DNA from: Bos javanicus
Taxonomy: Eukaryota > Chordata > Mammalia > Artiodactyla > Bovidae
Assembly: GCF_032452875.1 (NCBI RefSeq)
Contig: NC_083876.1
Coordinates: 8,432,001 to 8,496,000, forward strand
DNA length: 64,000 nt
Direction: 5' to 3'
The notes beneath the pieces were generated by a model. It did not search any database, had not been told where the DNA came from, and worked only from the letters and a program-made list of their open reading frames with translations. Positions within the stretch are counted from its first letter, which is position 1. Every line of letters begins with the position of its first letter. A program made the position numbers and the translations under genes. This document shows, piece after piece, positions 33,466 through 44,050 of this stretch.

Positions 33466-33665
33466 AATAAGGAGGCTGCCTGCCAATGCAGGCGAGGTAA
33501 GAGATGCTGGTTCAGTCCCTGGGTCGGGAAGTTCCCCTGGAGAAGTAAATGGCAACCTACTCCTGTATTCTTGCCTGGATAATCCCATGGACAAAGGAAC
33601 CTGGTGTGCTACAGTCCATGGGGTTGCAAAGAGTCCGACACAACTGAAGCGATTTAGCGTGAATG
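33466..33665 (+). mobile_element. Bov-tA SINE, sense, head truncated
   Basis: GCTGCCTGCCAATGCAGGCG, GGTTCAGTCCCTGGGTCGGG, GGCTACAGTCCATGG-like GTGCTACAGTCCATGGGGTT and CCGACACAACTGAAGCGATT. It lacks about 30 bp of the tRNA-like head. Confidence 0.9.
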
Positions 33666-34599
33666 CACACAGTTTCTGTATTCAGCCAACTTGTCGCACT
33701 CATTTCCCAGTTGTAATAGTTTGTATATTCTCTTGGATTTTCTAGGCAGTTAATCACATCATCTATAACATTTTTCTTTACATTTTATTTCACATAGAAT
33801 AGTGGAACATTCCTAAAGACCAAGGTATTTAATCATCAAATGAGATTTACTATTAAGCATCTTCTCTAAAAAGAAAAGTTTCCTCCAGAAGTGACGTTTA
33901 ACAGCAATGAGAGCCCTCGTGTGGACACAAGTCAAGTAAATCTCACTTATAGTTTGGTTTTTAAAACAGATCAGTAAAGACATTAGCTGATTTAATAAAC
34001 TTTGTCAGTTGTTAGTTAAGCTGAAATTTTAAATTAAATTTTAAGTTAACTTAAAGCTAACTTTAAGTTAAAATTTAAGCTAAATTTTCAGTTAAGCTGA
34101 AATTAACTTAAACTTAATTTACCTGTGTTTTAACAGAGTAGCAGTTTGCTGTGGCATTGGCTGTGTGCCCTTAATCAAAGATATAGAAAAGAATTACTTT
34201 TTTTTTCCTTATCAGTGTCTCTAAACTTGTATCTAAAGCAACTAAATAAAGCTTTCTAAGGTAACTATTCAGACCAAAACAACAATAATAAATAGAAATA
34301 AGCAATAAAGACAAAAATCAGCTTCCCTAGTAACAAAAAATGGAAATTAAAATATCATTTTTATCCACTTAAAATTGATACAAGTTTCTGGGTTTGGAGA
34401 TTGTGTGGATTTTTAAGGAGTTAGAAGAGTAAGAGGGATTTTTTTTTTTTTTTTTTTTTTTGTAGTATCATTTGGATTTGGGGAAAAGGAAGTCTCAAAG
34501 ATTTCCTATGGGAGTATAGGTTCGTGAGTAACTGGACGATATTTACAAAGAGTCTTTAAAATCATAAATACCATTGGATTAAATAATTTCCCCTCTTCT
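33666..34599. other. AT-rich single-copy sequence
   Basis: Contains a cluster of TTAAG/GCTAA repeats at 34005-34125 with a perfect 16-bp palindrome and a 23-base T-run at 34439-34461. No gene seen. Confidence 0.5.
34040..34055. repeat. Perfect 16-bp palindrome in a TTAAG repeat cluster
   Basis: TTTAAGTTAACTTAAA is its own reverse complement. It is surrounded by AGTTAAGCTGAAA (34015, 34092) and TAAAGCTAACTTTA variants, which can also pair. Confidence 0.9.
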
Positions 34600-34684
34600 A
34601 TGGCTGATTCATGTTGATGTTTGGTAGAAACCAACACATACTATAAAGCAGTTATCCTTCAATTAAAAATAAATACATTTTAAG
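34600..34684 (+). mobile_element. L1 3' end, about 85 bp
   Basis: TATGGCTGATTCATGTTGAT, TAGAAACCAACACATAC and CCTTCAATTAAAAATAAATA match the terminal piece at 2490-2570. This is an extremely short 5'-truncated L1 insert. Confidence 0.78.
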
Positions 34685-34774
34685 AAAGCATTTCCTCTAT
34701 TTTAAAGAAAGAGTCAGATCTGTGGTAAATATGGAGTAAAAAGAGGAGTGGGTGTTATTTATAATGACAAAATG

Positions 34775-35240
34775 ACATCTCTAACAAAAAGGTATTTGTT
34801 AAATAAATTATGATCCATTCATCTGACAAAATACTATCTAGCCATTTTAAATCATATCCTAAAAGGCTATTTCATGAACTAGAAGTAATTTTCCTAACAT
34901 AATTCTAATGCTTTAAAAATCATGTGTAGAACATATCAATTTGAATCAAAATCTATGTACATAAGAAAATAGCTTTTATTTGTGTATAAATTTAATCTTC
35001 ACAACAATCTTATGAAAATCCTGTTGTTATCATTTTATAGGTAGAGAAGCCAAAGCTCAGGGAGATTAGGTTATTCACTTAAAACTGGACAGTAAGAGGC
35101 AAAACTGGACACACATACACACATTTATGCCAGAAAATAACATGTAGTTCTAAGCAGTGGGAGTGTGCATCATTTTTGTTTCATATTTGTGCATATTTTT
35201 TGTTCTCCAAATATCCCCAAATGAGCAGTTATTAGTAAAT
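34775..35240 (+). mobile_element. Ancient L1 3' end (L1ME/MC type), split by a MIR
   Basis: ATAAATTATGATCCATTCAT, AAATACTATCTAGCCATTTT (34775-34980), then after a MIR CAGTGGGAGTGTGCATCATT and GTTCTCCAAATATCCCC (35100-35240). Order and spacing fit an old L1 3' UTR. Confidence 0.6.
34983..35098 (-). mobile_element. MIR SINE, antisense, partial
   Basis: AATCTTCACAACAATCTTAT, CATTTTATAGGTAGAGAAGC and CAAAGCTCAGGGAGATTAGG: the complement of the MIR core. Confidence 0.78.
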
Positions 35241-35244
35241 CCCA

Positions 35245-36639
35245 TAAAGTGTATAACTATAAAGATGAATATTAATGTTTCTTGTAAGAGTTGAAGGAAA
35301 AGAGCCTACTTAATCATTGGTATTGCAAAAGCATATCCCTCTTCACATAAATTTTTTTACCAAATTCCAGACACTTAGCACAGACTCTCTGTATTGATTT
35401 ACATTTTCCTGTCCAAATTGTTTCTGTGAAAACAAAAATCAAAAGTTGTAAGCCATTCCAAAGCAGCAGCTTTATTCCCACTGTCAGTTACAGGTGATGC
35501 TGGGAGCAATTTTCCACCCCTTACAACCTGAAAATAACCATCAGGCTGAAGCTCTGCCTGTGTTCACTCCTTACCCTTAGTCAGAAAGCAGTAAGTTCTA
35601 TAAGGAAAAATATTGCCCCATTAAACAAATTGTCATCATTGAAAAGCAATCATTCTTTTTTAATTTTTCCCATGAGGTTATCTTAATAACTCATTCATAA
35701 CAGGTATTTCCCAGGAACATCTAGTTCATAGACTAAAACTGTTAAACAATATGAATCTGGTACAAATAGCACAGGATGAATGTTTCTAATCCATAAAGGG
35801 GTCCATATTTCTTAAAAAGATGCACACAACAAAGATCACTGCAAGCTACTGTCAACTGTTGGTGGAAAAGTAACTTACTCCTGCCTTTTCAGGGCTTCCC
35901 ACTCCTCCATAAGCAACTTTTCATATTACAAGCTATCTTTCATCACACCAAAGGAAGCAAAGTAAGCCTGACAAACTCAAATTTGATTTGTGAGACCAAA
36001 GTTTTGAGAGAAATAATGACTAATTGGCATTTTATACAATCATCATTTTAACATCACTTGACAATTATTTCTTAATGAAGGAAATGAATTCATTTAACTG
36101 CTTTTCCTTCAACATGGGCTTGGCAGGAGGATTTCCAAAGAGATTTGCAATTAACTTTATGCTAAATATAAATTCTTGTTGCTACGGGGACTCTACAATC
36201 CTACACATTACTTTGGTGCCCACAGGATGGCTCATTTGCTCGAGTGACCTAAACCCCAAACCACCTCAGTTCTTGTTCTTACATTTATTGCTTTCTAGTC
36301 AACCAGCATTTGTTTATGATATAGACTTACTGACAGAATTATCATTGAGGTCAAACATAAATTTGTATCATTAAGAAAATGCTACTGAAAACATTTACCA
36401 AAACTCAGCACCTGAAGAAAATTGAAATAATTTACACCGGCAACCAGTGCTTTTAAACTTAGTATATTTTGTCTTTTCACTCCAATACCAGTCTTTTCAT
36501 TAATGAACCATTTCAAGAAGAGAATAACAGTCATGAAAAAGAAAATAAATATATAGTTGCATATCAATAACTTGATTTGGGGTAGTTATATTTTCCAAAA
36601 CACAGTTGCATTTCATTTTCTTATAGAAGTTAGGATTAA
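35245..36639. other. 1.4 kb single-copy sequence
   Basis: No repeat recognised. A 116-codon plus frame at 36024-36374 starts at an ATG but shows no known domain, and nothing around it looks like an exon. I do not call a gene. Confidence 0.5.
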
Positions 36640-37215
36640 GATTTGCTATAGTCATCACAGTGTATTCATTAACTTTTTTAGCTATTTCCATGTTATAACT
36701 AATTACTCCAAAATTTAGTGGCTTCAAGTGACAAAATTCATTCTCTCTCTGTTCCTGAAGGTCAGAAAACTAGATGAAACTTAGCTACTTTTCCTACTTT
36801 AGGGTCTCTCACAGGCTCTAATCAAGGTGTTGGCCAGGCTGCCCACCTGGAGAAGAATCTACTTCCAAGCTTATTTGTGAGTTTGACAAAAGGAATTAAT
36901 TCCTTCTGGGTTTTGCACTGAGAGTCTTCCTTCCTGGTTGTTGGCAGACACATTTGGCTTCTTGGCATGAACTCTTTAATGCAGTAACTTGTTTTATCAA
37001 AATGAGAAATCCAAGAATGCAAGAGAGAACTTTCTAGCAGGAGATAACATCTCACCATGATATCCAGCAGAGTCTTTGGTGATAAAATCATGGAAGTGAC
37101 ATCCTTTCACTTTAATACATTCTGCTTTTTTAGGCCCAAGTCACTAGGTTCCGTCCATACTCAAAAGAGGGGATTAAGCAAAGGCATGAACACTATCTTA
37201 GAAATCTGCCCACCA
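36640..37215. mobile_element. Ancient interspersed repeat, family not named
   Basis: The series ATAACTAATTACTCCAAAAT, TTAGTGGCTTCAAGTGAC, GGTCTCTCACAGGCTCTAAT, CAAGGTGTTGGCCAGGCTGC, GGAAGTGACATCCTTTCACT, CAAGTCACTAGGTTCCGTCC and GGGGATTAAGCAAAGGCATG is a text I know as a common mammalian repeat. I cannot recall its name with confidence. Confidence 0.6.
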
Positions 37216-37455
37216 TGAAGTTGTGAATTAAAAAATGCTCAGATTGAGATGTATTATGAAGATGAGCAGAAAAAGTGACCCTAAAATATGCCTTTCAGGA
37301 AAAGATTTCTGGTTTTGGTTTTTGGTTTTTTTTTTTTTTTTTAGCCTCCTCTTTAACTGCCTAAAAAAGTTTACACAGGGAGCCTAGACCAGGAACTATT
37401 ACCAGAGCTATTACCAAAGATAACTTTTTATGTAAGAAAGACATCTGTCTTGCTG

Positions 37456-37472
37456 ATCTGCTCATGATGCCA
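37456..37472 (-). other. Primer-binding-site-like sequence (minus copy)
   Basis: On the minus strand TGGCATCATGAGCAGAT follows the end of the LTR at 37473-38105. It corresponds to 19762-19779. Confidence 0.4.
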
Positions 37473-38105
37473 TTGCTGTTCACACTGTTCATTGAACCCA
37501 GGGAAGGCAAGGGGCGAGCTAAGAGGCTGGAAGAAGACTCAAGGACCCGTAGGAACTGCAGACATGTTTATTCTCTCAGGACAACAGCCATGGCATAAAC
37601 AAACACAGCACAACCTCTGGCCTGGCTAGCACAGTGGCCATAACAGTCTTCTTTCCTGGCTGACGCAGCAGTCATAGCAGCAGACACGCTATATTCTCTC
37701 CTCTCGCGGCTGACCAATGGACACAGTCGTGGGGCAGCAGTAATGACACCACTTTTTGGGGTGGAGCTCATATAACAAAGGAGCAGGCAATGGCACCCCA
37801 GTCCAGTACTCTTTCCCAGAGAATCCCAGGGACGGCGGAACCTGGTGGGCTGCCGTCTACGGGGGTTGCACAGAGTCGGACACGACTGAAGTGACTTAGC
37901 AGCAGCAGCATATAACAAAAGTAACTTTGTTGTAAAAATTACTTTTGTTATAAAAGTAATTTTGCCTGATTCCACGTGAGTACCTCCTGATGCACATGCG
38001 CAGTGCTATAAATGATCTCAGCTGTTACATAGTCCTTATTTACAAAACGTGAGGCGTGAAAGCCTGACCAAGCCATCTTGGCTAATTTTCTCTCTCCCCA
38101 CAACA
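37473..38105 (-). mobile_element. Endogenous retrovirus LTR (solo), antisense, with an inserted SINE
   Basis: The minus strand begins TGTTGTGGGGAGAGAGAAAA at 38105 and has the same ordered landmarks as the LTR at 19275: TTTTGTAAATAAGGACTATG, AACAGCTGAGATCATTTATA, CATCAGGAGGTACTCACG, an AATAAA (complement TTTATT at 37567-37572) and CCCTGGGTTCAATGAACAGT. This copy is longer in the middle, with a TAACAAAAGTAA block that can pair with itself near 37911-37965. A BovA monomer interrupts it at 37780-37908. No internal genes are present. Confidence 0.75.
37780..37908 (+). mobile_element. Single BovA monomer SINE inside the LTR
   Basis: GGAGCAGGCAATGGCACCCC to GACTTAGCAGCAGCAG: one monomer, not the usual Bov-A2 dimer, ending in the (AGC)n tail. 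An exact 11-bp target-site duplication, CATATAACAAA, lies at 37769-37779 and 37909-37919. Confidence 0.92.
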
Positions 38106-38229
38106 CCTGATGAGAAACATCTGTTTAGTGATCGTTTCACCTTCCACTTCCTGTGAATTGTCTTTCTCCCTTTTGAACACCCAGACACCTACCCCTTGTC
38201 TGTAGCTCATGATGGTATGTGTACATATG

Positions 38230-38440
38230 GTAAGTTGCTTTAGTCGTGTCTGAGTCTTTGCGACCCTATAGATTGTAGCCCACCAAGATCCTCTGTCGGT
38301 GGATTTTCCAGGGAAGAATACTGGAGGGGGTTGCCATGACCTCCTCCAGAGGATCTTCCTGATCCAGGTATTGAACCTGTGTCTCCTGTAATTCCTGCAT
38401 GGCTGGTGGATTCTTTACCACTGAGACACCGGGGAAGCCC
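38230..38440 (-). mobile_element. Bov-tA SINE, antisense
   Basis: TAAGTTGCTTTAGTCGTGTC through AGGATCTTCCTGATCCAGGT to GAGACACCGGGGAAGCCC. Confidence 0.94.
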
Positions 38441-38557
38441 CAGGATGATATATAAACCACGATTAATTGTCTGAGAGTCTCCTATCTTTCGAGTTCCCAC
38501 ATTTACAAAATTAAATTTACTTCTCCCCTCCCCACCCCCCGTTAATGTGTCTTGTTA

Positions 38558-38757
38558 CTTTTATTCAATTACTAAGTCATGTCTGACTCTTTGTGACCCC
38601 ATGAACCACAGCATGCCAGGCTTTCCTATCCTCCACTATCTCCTGGAGTTTGCTCAGATTCATGTCCACTGAGTCGGTGTTGCCATCCAACCGTCTCATC
38701 CTCTGTCGTTCCCTTCTCTCCTGCCCTCAATCTTTTCCAGGGTCTTTTCCAATGAGT
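38558..38757 (-). mobile_element. BovB 3' end, antisense, diverged
   Basis: CACTATCTCCTGGAGTTTGC, CATCCAACCGTCTCATCCTC and TCTTTTCCAATGAGTC: about 200 bp. Confidence 0.9.
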
Positions 38758-38775
38758 CTTATGTCAATTTAATCA

Positions 38776-39016
38776 TTCAGTTCAGTTCAGTCACTCAGTC
38801 GTGTCCGACTCTTTGCAACCCCATGAATCGCAGCATACGAGGCCTCCCTGTCCATCACCAACTCCTGGAGTTCACCCAGACTCACGTGTATTGAGTTGGT
38901 GATGCCATCCAGCCATCTCATTGTCTGTCGTCCCCTTCTCCTCCTGCCCCCAATCCCTCCCAGCATCAGGGTCTTTTCCAATGAGTCAACTCTTCCCATG
39001 AGGTGGCCAAAGTATT
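38776..39016 (-). mobile_element. BovB 3' end, antisense, young
   Basis: Starts at the complement of the tail (TTCAGTTCAGTTCAGTCACT) and ends at GGTGGCCAAAGTATT. It is close to consensus. It lies next to the diverged 38558-38757 copy in the same orientation. A Bov-A2 landed exactly at its 5' boundary. Confidence 0.93.
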
Positions 39017-39272
39017 GCTGCTAAGTCACTTCAGTCATGTCCGACTCTGTGCGACCCCAGATAGCAGCCCACCAGGCTCACCCGTCCCTAGGCAAGAACA
39101 CTGGAGTGGGTTGCCATTTCCTTCTCCAATGCATGAAAGTGAAAAGTGAAAGTGAAGTCACTCAATCGTGTCCGACTCCTAGCGACCCCATGGACTGCAG
39201 CCCACCAGGCTCCTCCGTCCATGGGATTTTCCAGGCAAGAGTACTGGAGTGGGTTGCCATTGCCTTCTCTGG
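39017..39272 (-). mobile_element. Bov-A2 SINE, antisense
   Basis: GCTGCTAAGTCACTTCAGTC to GGTTGCCATTGCCTTCTCTGG. A 12-bp target-site duplication, GGCCAAAGTATT, lies at 39005-39016 and 39273-39284. The first monomer lacks about 14 bp near 39088. Confidence 0.95.
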
Positions 39273-39341
39273 GGCCAAAGTATTAGACCAACCAAATAAT
39301 CTAGAAAGGAAGAAGGGAAAAATTTTCTTCACCTACAATTA

Positions 39342-40160
39342 TAGACACATCTCATTTTATTGCACTTCACTTTATGGTGCTTTACAGATACTGTGCTTTT
39401 CACAAACTGAAAGTTTGCAGCAAATCTTCATGGAGCAATTCTATCGGCACCAGCTTTCCAGCAGCATTTGCTCACTTTGTATTTCTGGTAATGTAGACAA
39501 TATCTCAAACTTTCTTATTATTATTATATTTATCATGGTGATATGTGATCAGTGATCTTTGATGTTACTACTGCAATTGTTTGTGGTTCCATGAACAGTG
39601 CCCATGTGAGATGGCAAATTTAATCAGTAAATGTTGCCTGTGTTCTGGCTGCTCTAATCCCAAGTTAGCCCTCCCACCCAGCTCATTTTTCCTTGGAGCT
39701 CCCTGTTCCCTTGTTCAGTATTGAGACAACAATACTGAAATTAGGCCAATTAATAACCCTATACTTGAAAACCCCATGTTTTTCAAGTGAAAGGAAAAGG
39801 AACACATCTCTTACTTTAAATCAAAGCCAGAAATGATTAATTTTAGTGAAGAAGGCAGGTCAAAAGCCAAAACAGAATGCTAGGTCTCTTGTGCCAAACA
39901 ACCAAGGAATGAATGCAGAGGAAAGGTTCTGGAAAAAAGGTAAAGGTGCTACTCCAGTGAACACATGAATGATAAGACAGGGAAATAGCCATATTGCTGA
40001 GATACAGAAAATTTTAGTGTCTGGATGGAAGACCAGAACAGCTAAAGTAGTCCTGTAAGCCAAAGCCTGATCCAAAGCCAGGCCCTAACTCCCTTTCTCT
40101 AAAGGCTGAGAAAGATGAGGAAATGATGGAAGAAAATTTTGGAGCTAGCAGATGTTGGTT
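39342..40160 (+). mobile_element. Tigger1 DNA transposon, part 1 (5' end)
   Basis: Tigger1 is a pogo/Tc1-type element of about 2.4 kb. The 5' terminal inverted repeat TAGACACATCTC sits after a TA dinucleotide. Then come CACTTCACTTTATGGTGCTT, GATCAGTGATCTTTGATGTT and the start of the transposase coding region (AAGTGAAAGGAAAAGGAACA near 39785; TTTAAATCAAAGCCAGAAAT, coding LNQ.QK). The coding frame is full of stops. It is cut at 40160 by a BovB and continues at 44051. Confidence 0.93.
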
Positions 40161-42797
40161 CAGCTCAATTCAGTTCAGTTGCTCAGTCATGTCCAGCTCT
40201 TTGAGACCCCATGGACTGTAGCACGCTAGGCTCCCCTGTCCATCGCCAACTCCCAGAGCTTGCTCAAATTCATGTCCATTGAGTTGGTGATGCCAACCAA
40301 CCATCTTATCCTCTGTCGTCCGCTTCTCCTCCTGCCTTCAGTCTTTCCCAGCATCAGGTTCTTTTCCAAGGAGTCAGTTCTTCTCATTAGGTGGCCAAAG
40401 TATTGGAGTTTCAGCTTCAGCATAAGTCCTTCCAATGAATATTTAGGACTGATTTCCTTTCAGATTGACTGATTTCATCTCCTGGTGGTCCATGGCACTC
40501 TCAAAAACCTTCTCCAAAACCACAGTTCAAAAGCATCAATTCTTAGGCATTCAGCTTTCTTTATAGTCCAGCTCTCACATCCATACATGAGTACTGGAAA
40601 AACCATAGTCTTTGACTATGATGGACCTTTGTCTAGATGGACTAGATGACCTTTTTCGGTGAAGTAATGCCTATGCTTTTTAATATGCCATCTAGGTTGG
40701 TCATACCTTTCCTTCTAAGTAGCAAGTGTCTTTTAATTTCATGACTGAAGTCACCATCTGCAGTGATTTTGGAGCCCAAGAAAATAAAGTTTGTCACTGT
40801 TTCCATTGTTTCCCATCTATTTGCCATGAAGTGATTATCCTGGATGCCATGATCTTAATTTTTTGAATGTTGAGTTTTAAGCCAGCTTTTTCATTCTCCT
40901 CTGTCACTTTCATCAAAAGGGTCTTCAGTTCTTCACTCTCTGCCATAAGGGTGATATCATCTGCATTTCTGAGGTTATTGATTTTCTCCTGGAAATCTTG
41001 ATTCCAGCTTGTGCTTCATCCAGCCCAGCATTTCACATGATGCATTCTGCATATAATTTAAATAAATAAGATGACAATATACAGCCTTGAGGTACTCCTT
41101 TCCCTATTTGGAGCCAGTCTGTTGTTCCATGTCTGGTTCTACCTGTTGTTTTTTGACCTGCATATGGATTTCTCAGTAGGCAGATAAAGAGGTCTGGTAT
41201 TCCCATCTCTTGAAGAATTTTCCAGTTTGTTGTGATCCACAAGGTCAAAGGCTTTGGCATAGTCAATAAAGCAAAAGTAGTTATTTTTCTGGAACTCTGT
41301 TGCTTTTTCAATGATACAACAGATGTTGGCAATATGATCTCTGATTCCTCTGCCTTTTCTAAATCCAGCCTGAACATCTGGAAGTTCATGGTTCACATAC
41401 TGTTGAAGCCTGGCTTGGAGAATTTTGAGCATTACTTTGCTCACGTGTGAGATGAGTGCAATTGTGTGGTAGTTTCAGCATTCTTTGGCATTGCCATTAT
41501 TTGGTATTGGAACGAAAACTGACCTTTTCCAGTCTTGTGGCCACTTCTGAGTTTCCCAAATTTGCTGGCATATTGAGTGCAGCACTTTCACAGCATCATC
41601 TTTTAGGATTTGAAATAGCTCAACTGGAATTCCATCACCTTCACTACATTTGTTCCTAGTGATGTTTGGTAAGGCCCACTTGACTCCACATTCATGTGTG
41701 GCTCTAGATGAGTGATCACACCATCATGGTCATCTGGGTCATGAAAATTCTTTTTTTTATAGTTCTTCTGTGTATTCTTGCCACCCCTTCTTAATATCTT
41801 CTGCTTCTGTTAGGTCCATACAATTTCTTTCCTTTTTGTGCCCATCTTTGCATGAAATGTTCTCTTGGTATCTCTGATTTTCTTGAAGAGATCTCTATTC
41901 TTTCCCATCTAGTTGTTTTCCTGTATTTCTTTGCATTGATCACTGAGGAAGGCTTTCTTATCTCTCCTTGCTATTGTTTGGAGCTCTGTATTCAAATGGA
42001 TATATCTTTCCTTTTCTCCTTTGCCTTTCCCTTCTCTTCTTTTCCCAGCTATTTGTAAGGCCTCCTCAGACAACCATTTTGCCTTTTTGCATTTCTTTTC
42101 CTTGGGGATGGCCATGATCACTGCCTCCTGTACAATGTCATGAATCTGTCCATAGTTCTTCAGGCACTCTATCAGATCTAATCCCTTGAATCTATTTGTC
42201 ACTTTCACTATTTTTTTAATAAAGGATTTGATTTAGGTCATTCCTGAATGATCTAGTGGTTTTCCCTACTTTCTTCAGTTTAAGTCTGAAATGTATAATA
42301 AAGGAGTTTGTGATCTGAGCCACAGTCAGCTCCCAGTCTTGTTTTTGCTTACTGTATAGAGCTTCTCCATCTTTGGCTGCAAAAAATGTAATTAATCTGC
42401 TTTCAGTATTGATCATCTGGTGATGTCCATATGTAGAGTCATCTCTTGTGTTGTTAGAAGAGGATGTTTGTTATGACCAGTGTGTTCTCTTGGAAAAACT
42501 CTGTTAGCCTTTTCCCTGCTTCATTTTGTATTCCAATCCCATATTTGCCTGTTATGCCAGGTACCTCTTGACTTTCTACTTTTGCATTTCTGGTCCCTAT
42601 GATGAAAAGGGCATCTTTTTTGGGTACTAGTTCTAGAAAGTTTTGTAGGTCTTCACAGAACCATTCAACTTCAGCTTCTTCAGCATTAGTGGTTGGGATA
42701 TAGACTTGGATTACTGTGATACTGTATGTTTGTCTTGGAAGTGAACAGAGGTCATTCTGTCATTTTTGAGATTGCACCCTAGTGCTACATTTTGGAC
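40161..42797 (-). mobile_element. BovB, main (3') part, antisense, in Tigger1
   Basis: Near-complete BovB on the minus strand. The tail complement is at 40161-40185, the RT region is at 40900-41640 and the endonuclease region reaches 42797 (complement GGACTCGTTTT). With 42798-44039 it forms one 3.88 kb insertion bounded by an 11-bp duplication, AGATGTTGGTT, at 40150-40160 and 44040-44050. Decayed: RT motif C reads NADD in place of YADD, and many frames are broken. Confidence 0.93.
41033..42416 (-). pseudogene. BovB ORF (endonuclease-RT) remnants
   Basis: Open pieces 41033-41389, 41139-41444, 41909-42208 and 42216-42416 carry LPDVQAGFRKGRGIRDHIAN, IDYAKAFDLVDHNKL (motif A) and the EN-RT linker (KCKKAKWLSEEALQIA). 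They lie in different frames. Confidence 0.88.
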
Positions 42798-43826
42798 TCG
42801 TTTTTTGAATCAAGATAGAGTAGAAGGATGTGCACTCATCTTCTCTGTGAGAACTCCAAAATTACAACTCACTGCTGAACAACCACTGACAGGAGAATGT
42901 TGTATCCCACACACAAAAAAGATATCCCAAGTCCAGGGGCAAAGGAGAAGCTCCAGAAAGATGGTAGGAGGGGAAAAATCCTGTTTAGAATCAAATCCCA
43001 TACCTGCCAGAGATGTTCAGAGGGCTCAAACAAAACTTTGTGCTCACCAGGACCCAGAGACCCTACAGAGACAAAGCCGGACCTGCCTTTGAAGGTTTGA
43101 GTGTCTCTTGCAGAGATGCCGGTCAGCTGTGGCCTGCCACAGGGACAGAGGCTCTAGGTGTAGTAGACCTAGGTCACACAGAGTGTGGTGTAAGCCCTCT
43201 TGGAGGAGGTTGCCATTAACCCCACCATAGAGTTGCTGAACAGATGACCCACAAACTGCAGAACAATTATACCAAATAAATTCTCCCACTGTTAATAAAC
43301 TTTTAAGACCCACAACAAATTTCCCAATTTGGAGATCTGGAAAAGAGACAGAACTCCCAGGGAATTTTACTTTGGAGGCCAGTGGGATTTGATTACAGAA
43401 CTTTCACAGGACTGGGGAAACAGGCTCTTGGAGAGCAAAAACAAAACTATGTGCACCAGGACCCAGGAGAAAGGAGCAGTGACCCCACAAGAGGCTAATC
43501 TAGACTTGCCAGTCAGTGTCCAGGAGTCTCCAGCAGAGGCATAGATTGGCAGTGGCCTGCTGCAGGGTTGGGGCACTAAGTATGGCAGTGCATGCATGGG
43601 ACCTTTTGAAGGAGGTCTCCATTATCTTCACTGCCTCCACAATAGTTTGGTCTCAGGTCAAACAACAGGGAGGGAACACAGCCCCAACCATCAACAGAAA
43701 GTTGGATTAAAATTTACTGAGCATGGCCCCACCCAGTAGAACAAGACCCAGTTTCCGCCTCAGTCTCTCCCATCAGGAAGCTTCCATAAGCCTCTTATCC
43801 TTCTCCATCAGAGGGCAGACAGAATG
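42798..43826 (+). mobile_element. L1 5' UTR sequence fused into the inverted part of the BovB insertion
   Basis: Starts GAATCAAGATAGAGTAGAAG near 42804, matching the 5' terminus of L1 (compare 56585-56606 complement and 62975-63000). It runs through CTGCTGAACAACCACTGACA, GGACCCAGGAGAAAGGAGCA, TTAAAATTTACTGAGC and CCTCTTATCC to CATCAGAGGGCAGACAG (43808-43826). There it passes without a break into BovB leader. The parallel copy at 63000-63765 carries the same succession of landmarks. No coding capacity. Confidence 0.85.
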
Positions 43827-44039
43827 AAAACCACAATCACAGAGAACTAGCCAAACTGATCACATGGACCACAGCCTGTCTAACCCAATGAAACTATGAG
43901 CCATGCCGTGTAGGGCCACCCAAGATGGATGGGTCATGGTAGAGAGTTCTGACAAAACATGGTCCACTGGTGAACGGAATGACAAACCACTTCAGTTTTC
44001 TTGCCTTAAGAACCCCAGGAACAGTATGAAAAAGCAAAA
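43827..44039 (+). mobile_element. BovB leader, inverted relative to the rest of the insertion
   Basis: ACCACAATCACAGAGAACTA, CATGGACCACAGCCTGTCTA, GCCATGCCGTGTAGGGCCAC and GAACAGTATGAAAAAGCAAA: BovB sense 5' sequence, also present (minus strand) at 45820-46045. Its outer end abuts the target-site duplication, and BovB consensus would continue with AGAT, the first bases of that duplication. Confidence 0.88.
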
Positions 44040-44050
44040 AGATGTTGGTT

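Noticed and set aside
36024..36374. 116-codon plus-strand frame in single-copy DNA
   Set aside because: No recognised domain, no exon-like context and an amino-acid mix typical of random AT-rich sequence.
37438..38121. ACATCTGT on both sides of the minus-strand LTR as a target-site duplication
   Set aside because: The right copy lies several bases beyond the LTR edge and the length is not the 4-6 bp usual for retroviruses; probably chance.
39037..39555. 172-codon frame across a Bov-A2 SINE and the Tigger1 start
   Set aside because: The frame crosses the junction of two unrelated repeats, so it cannot be an old gene.
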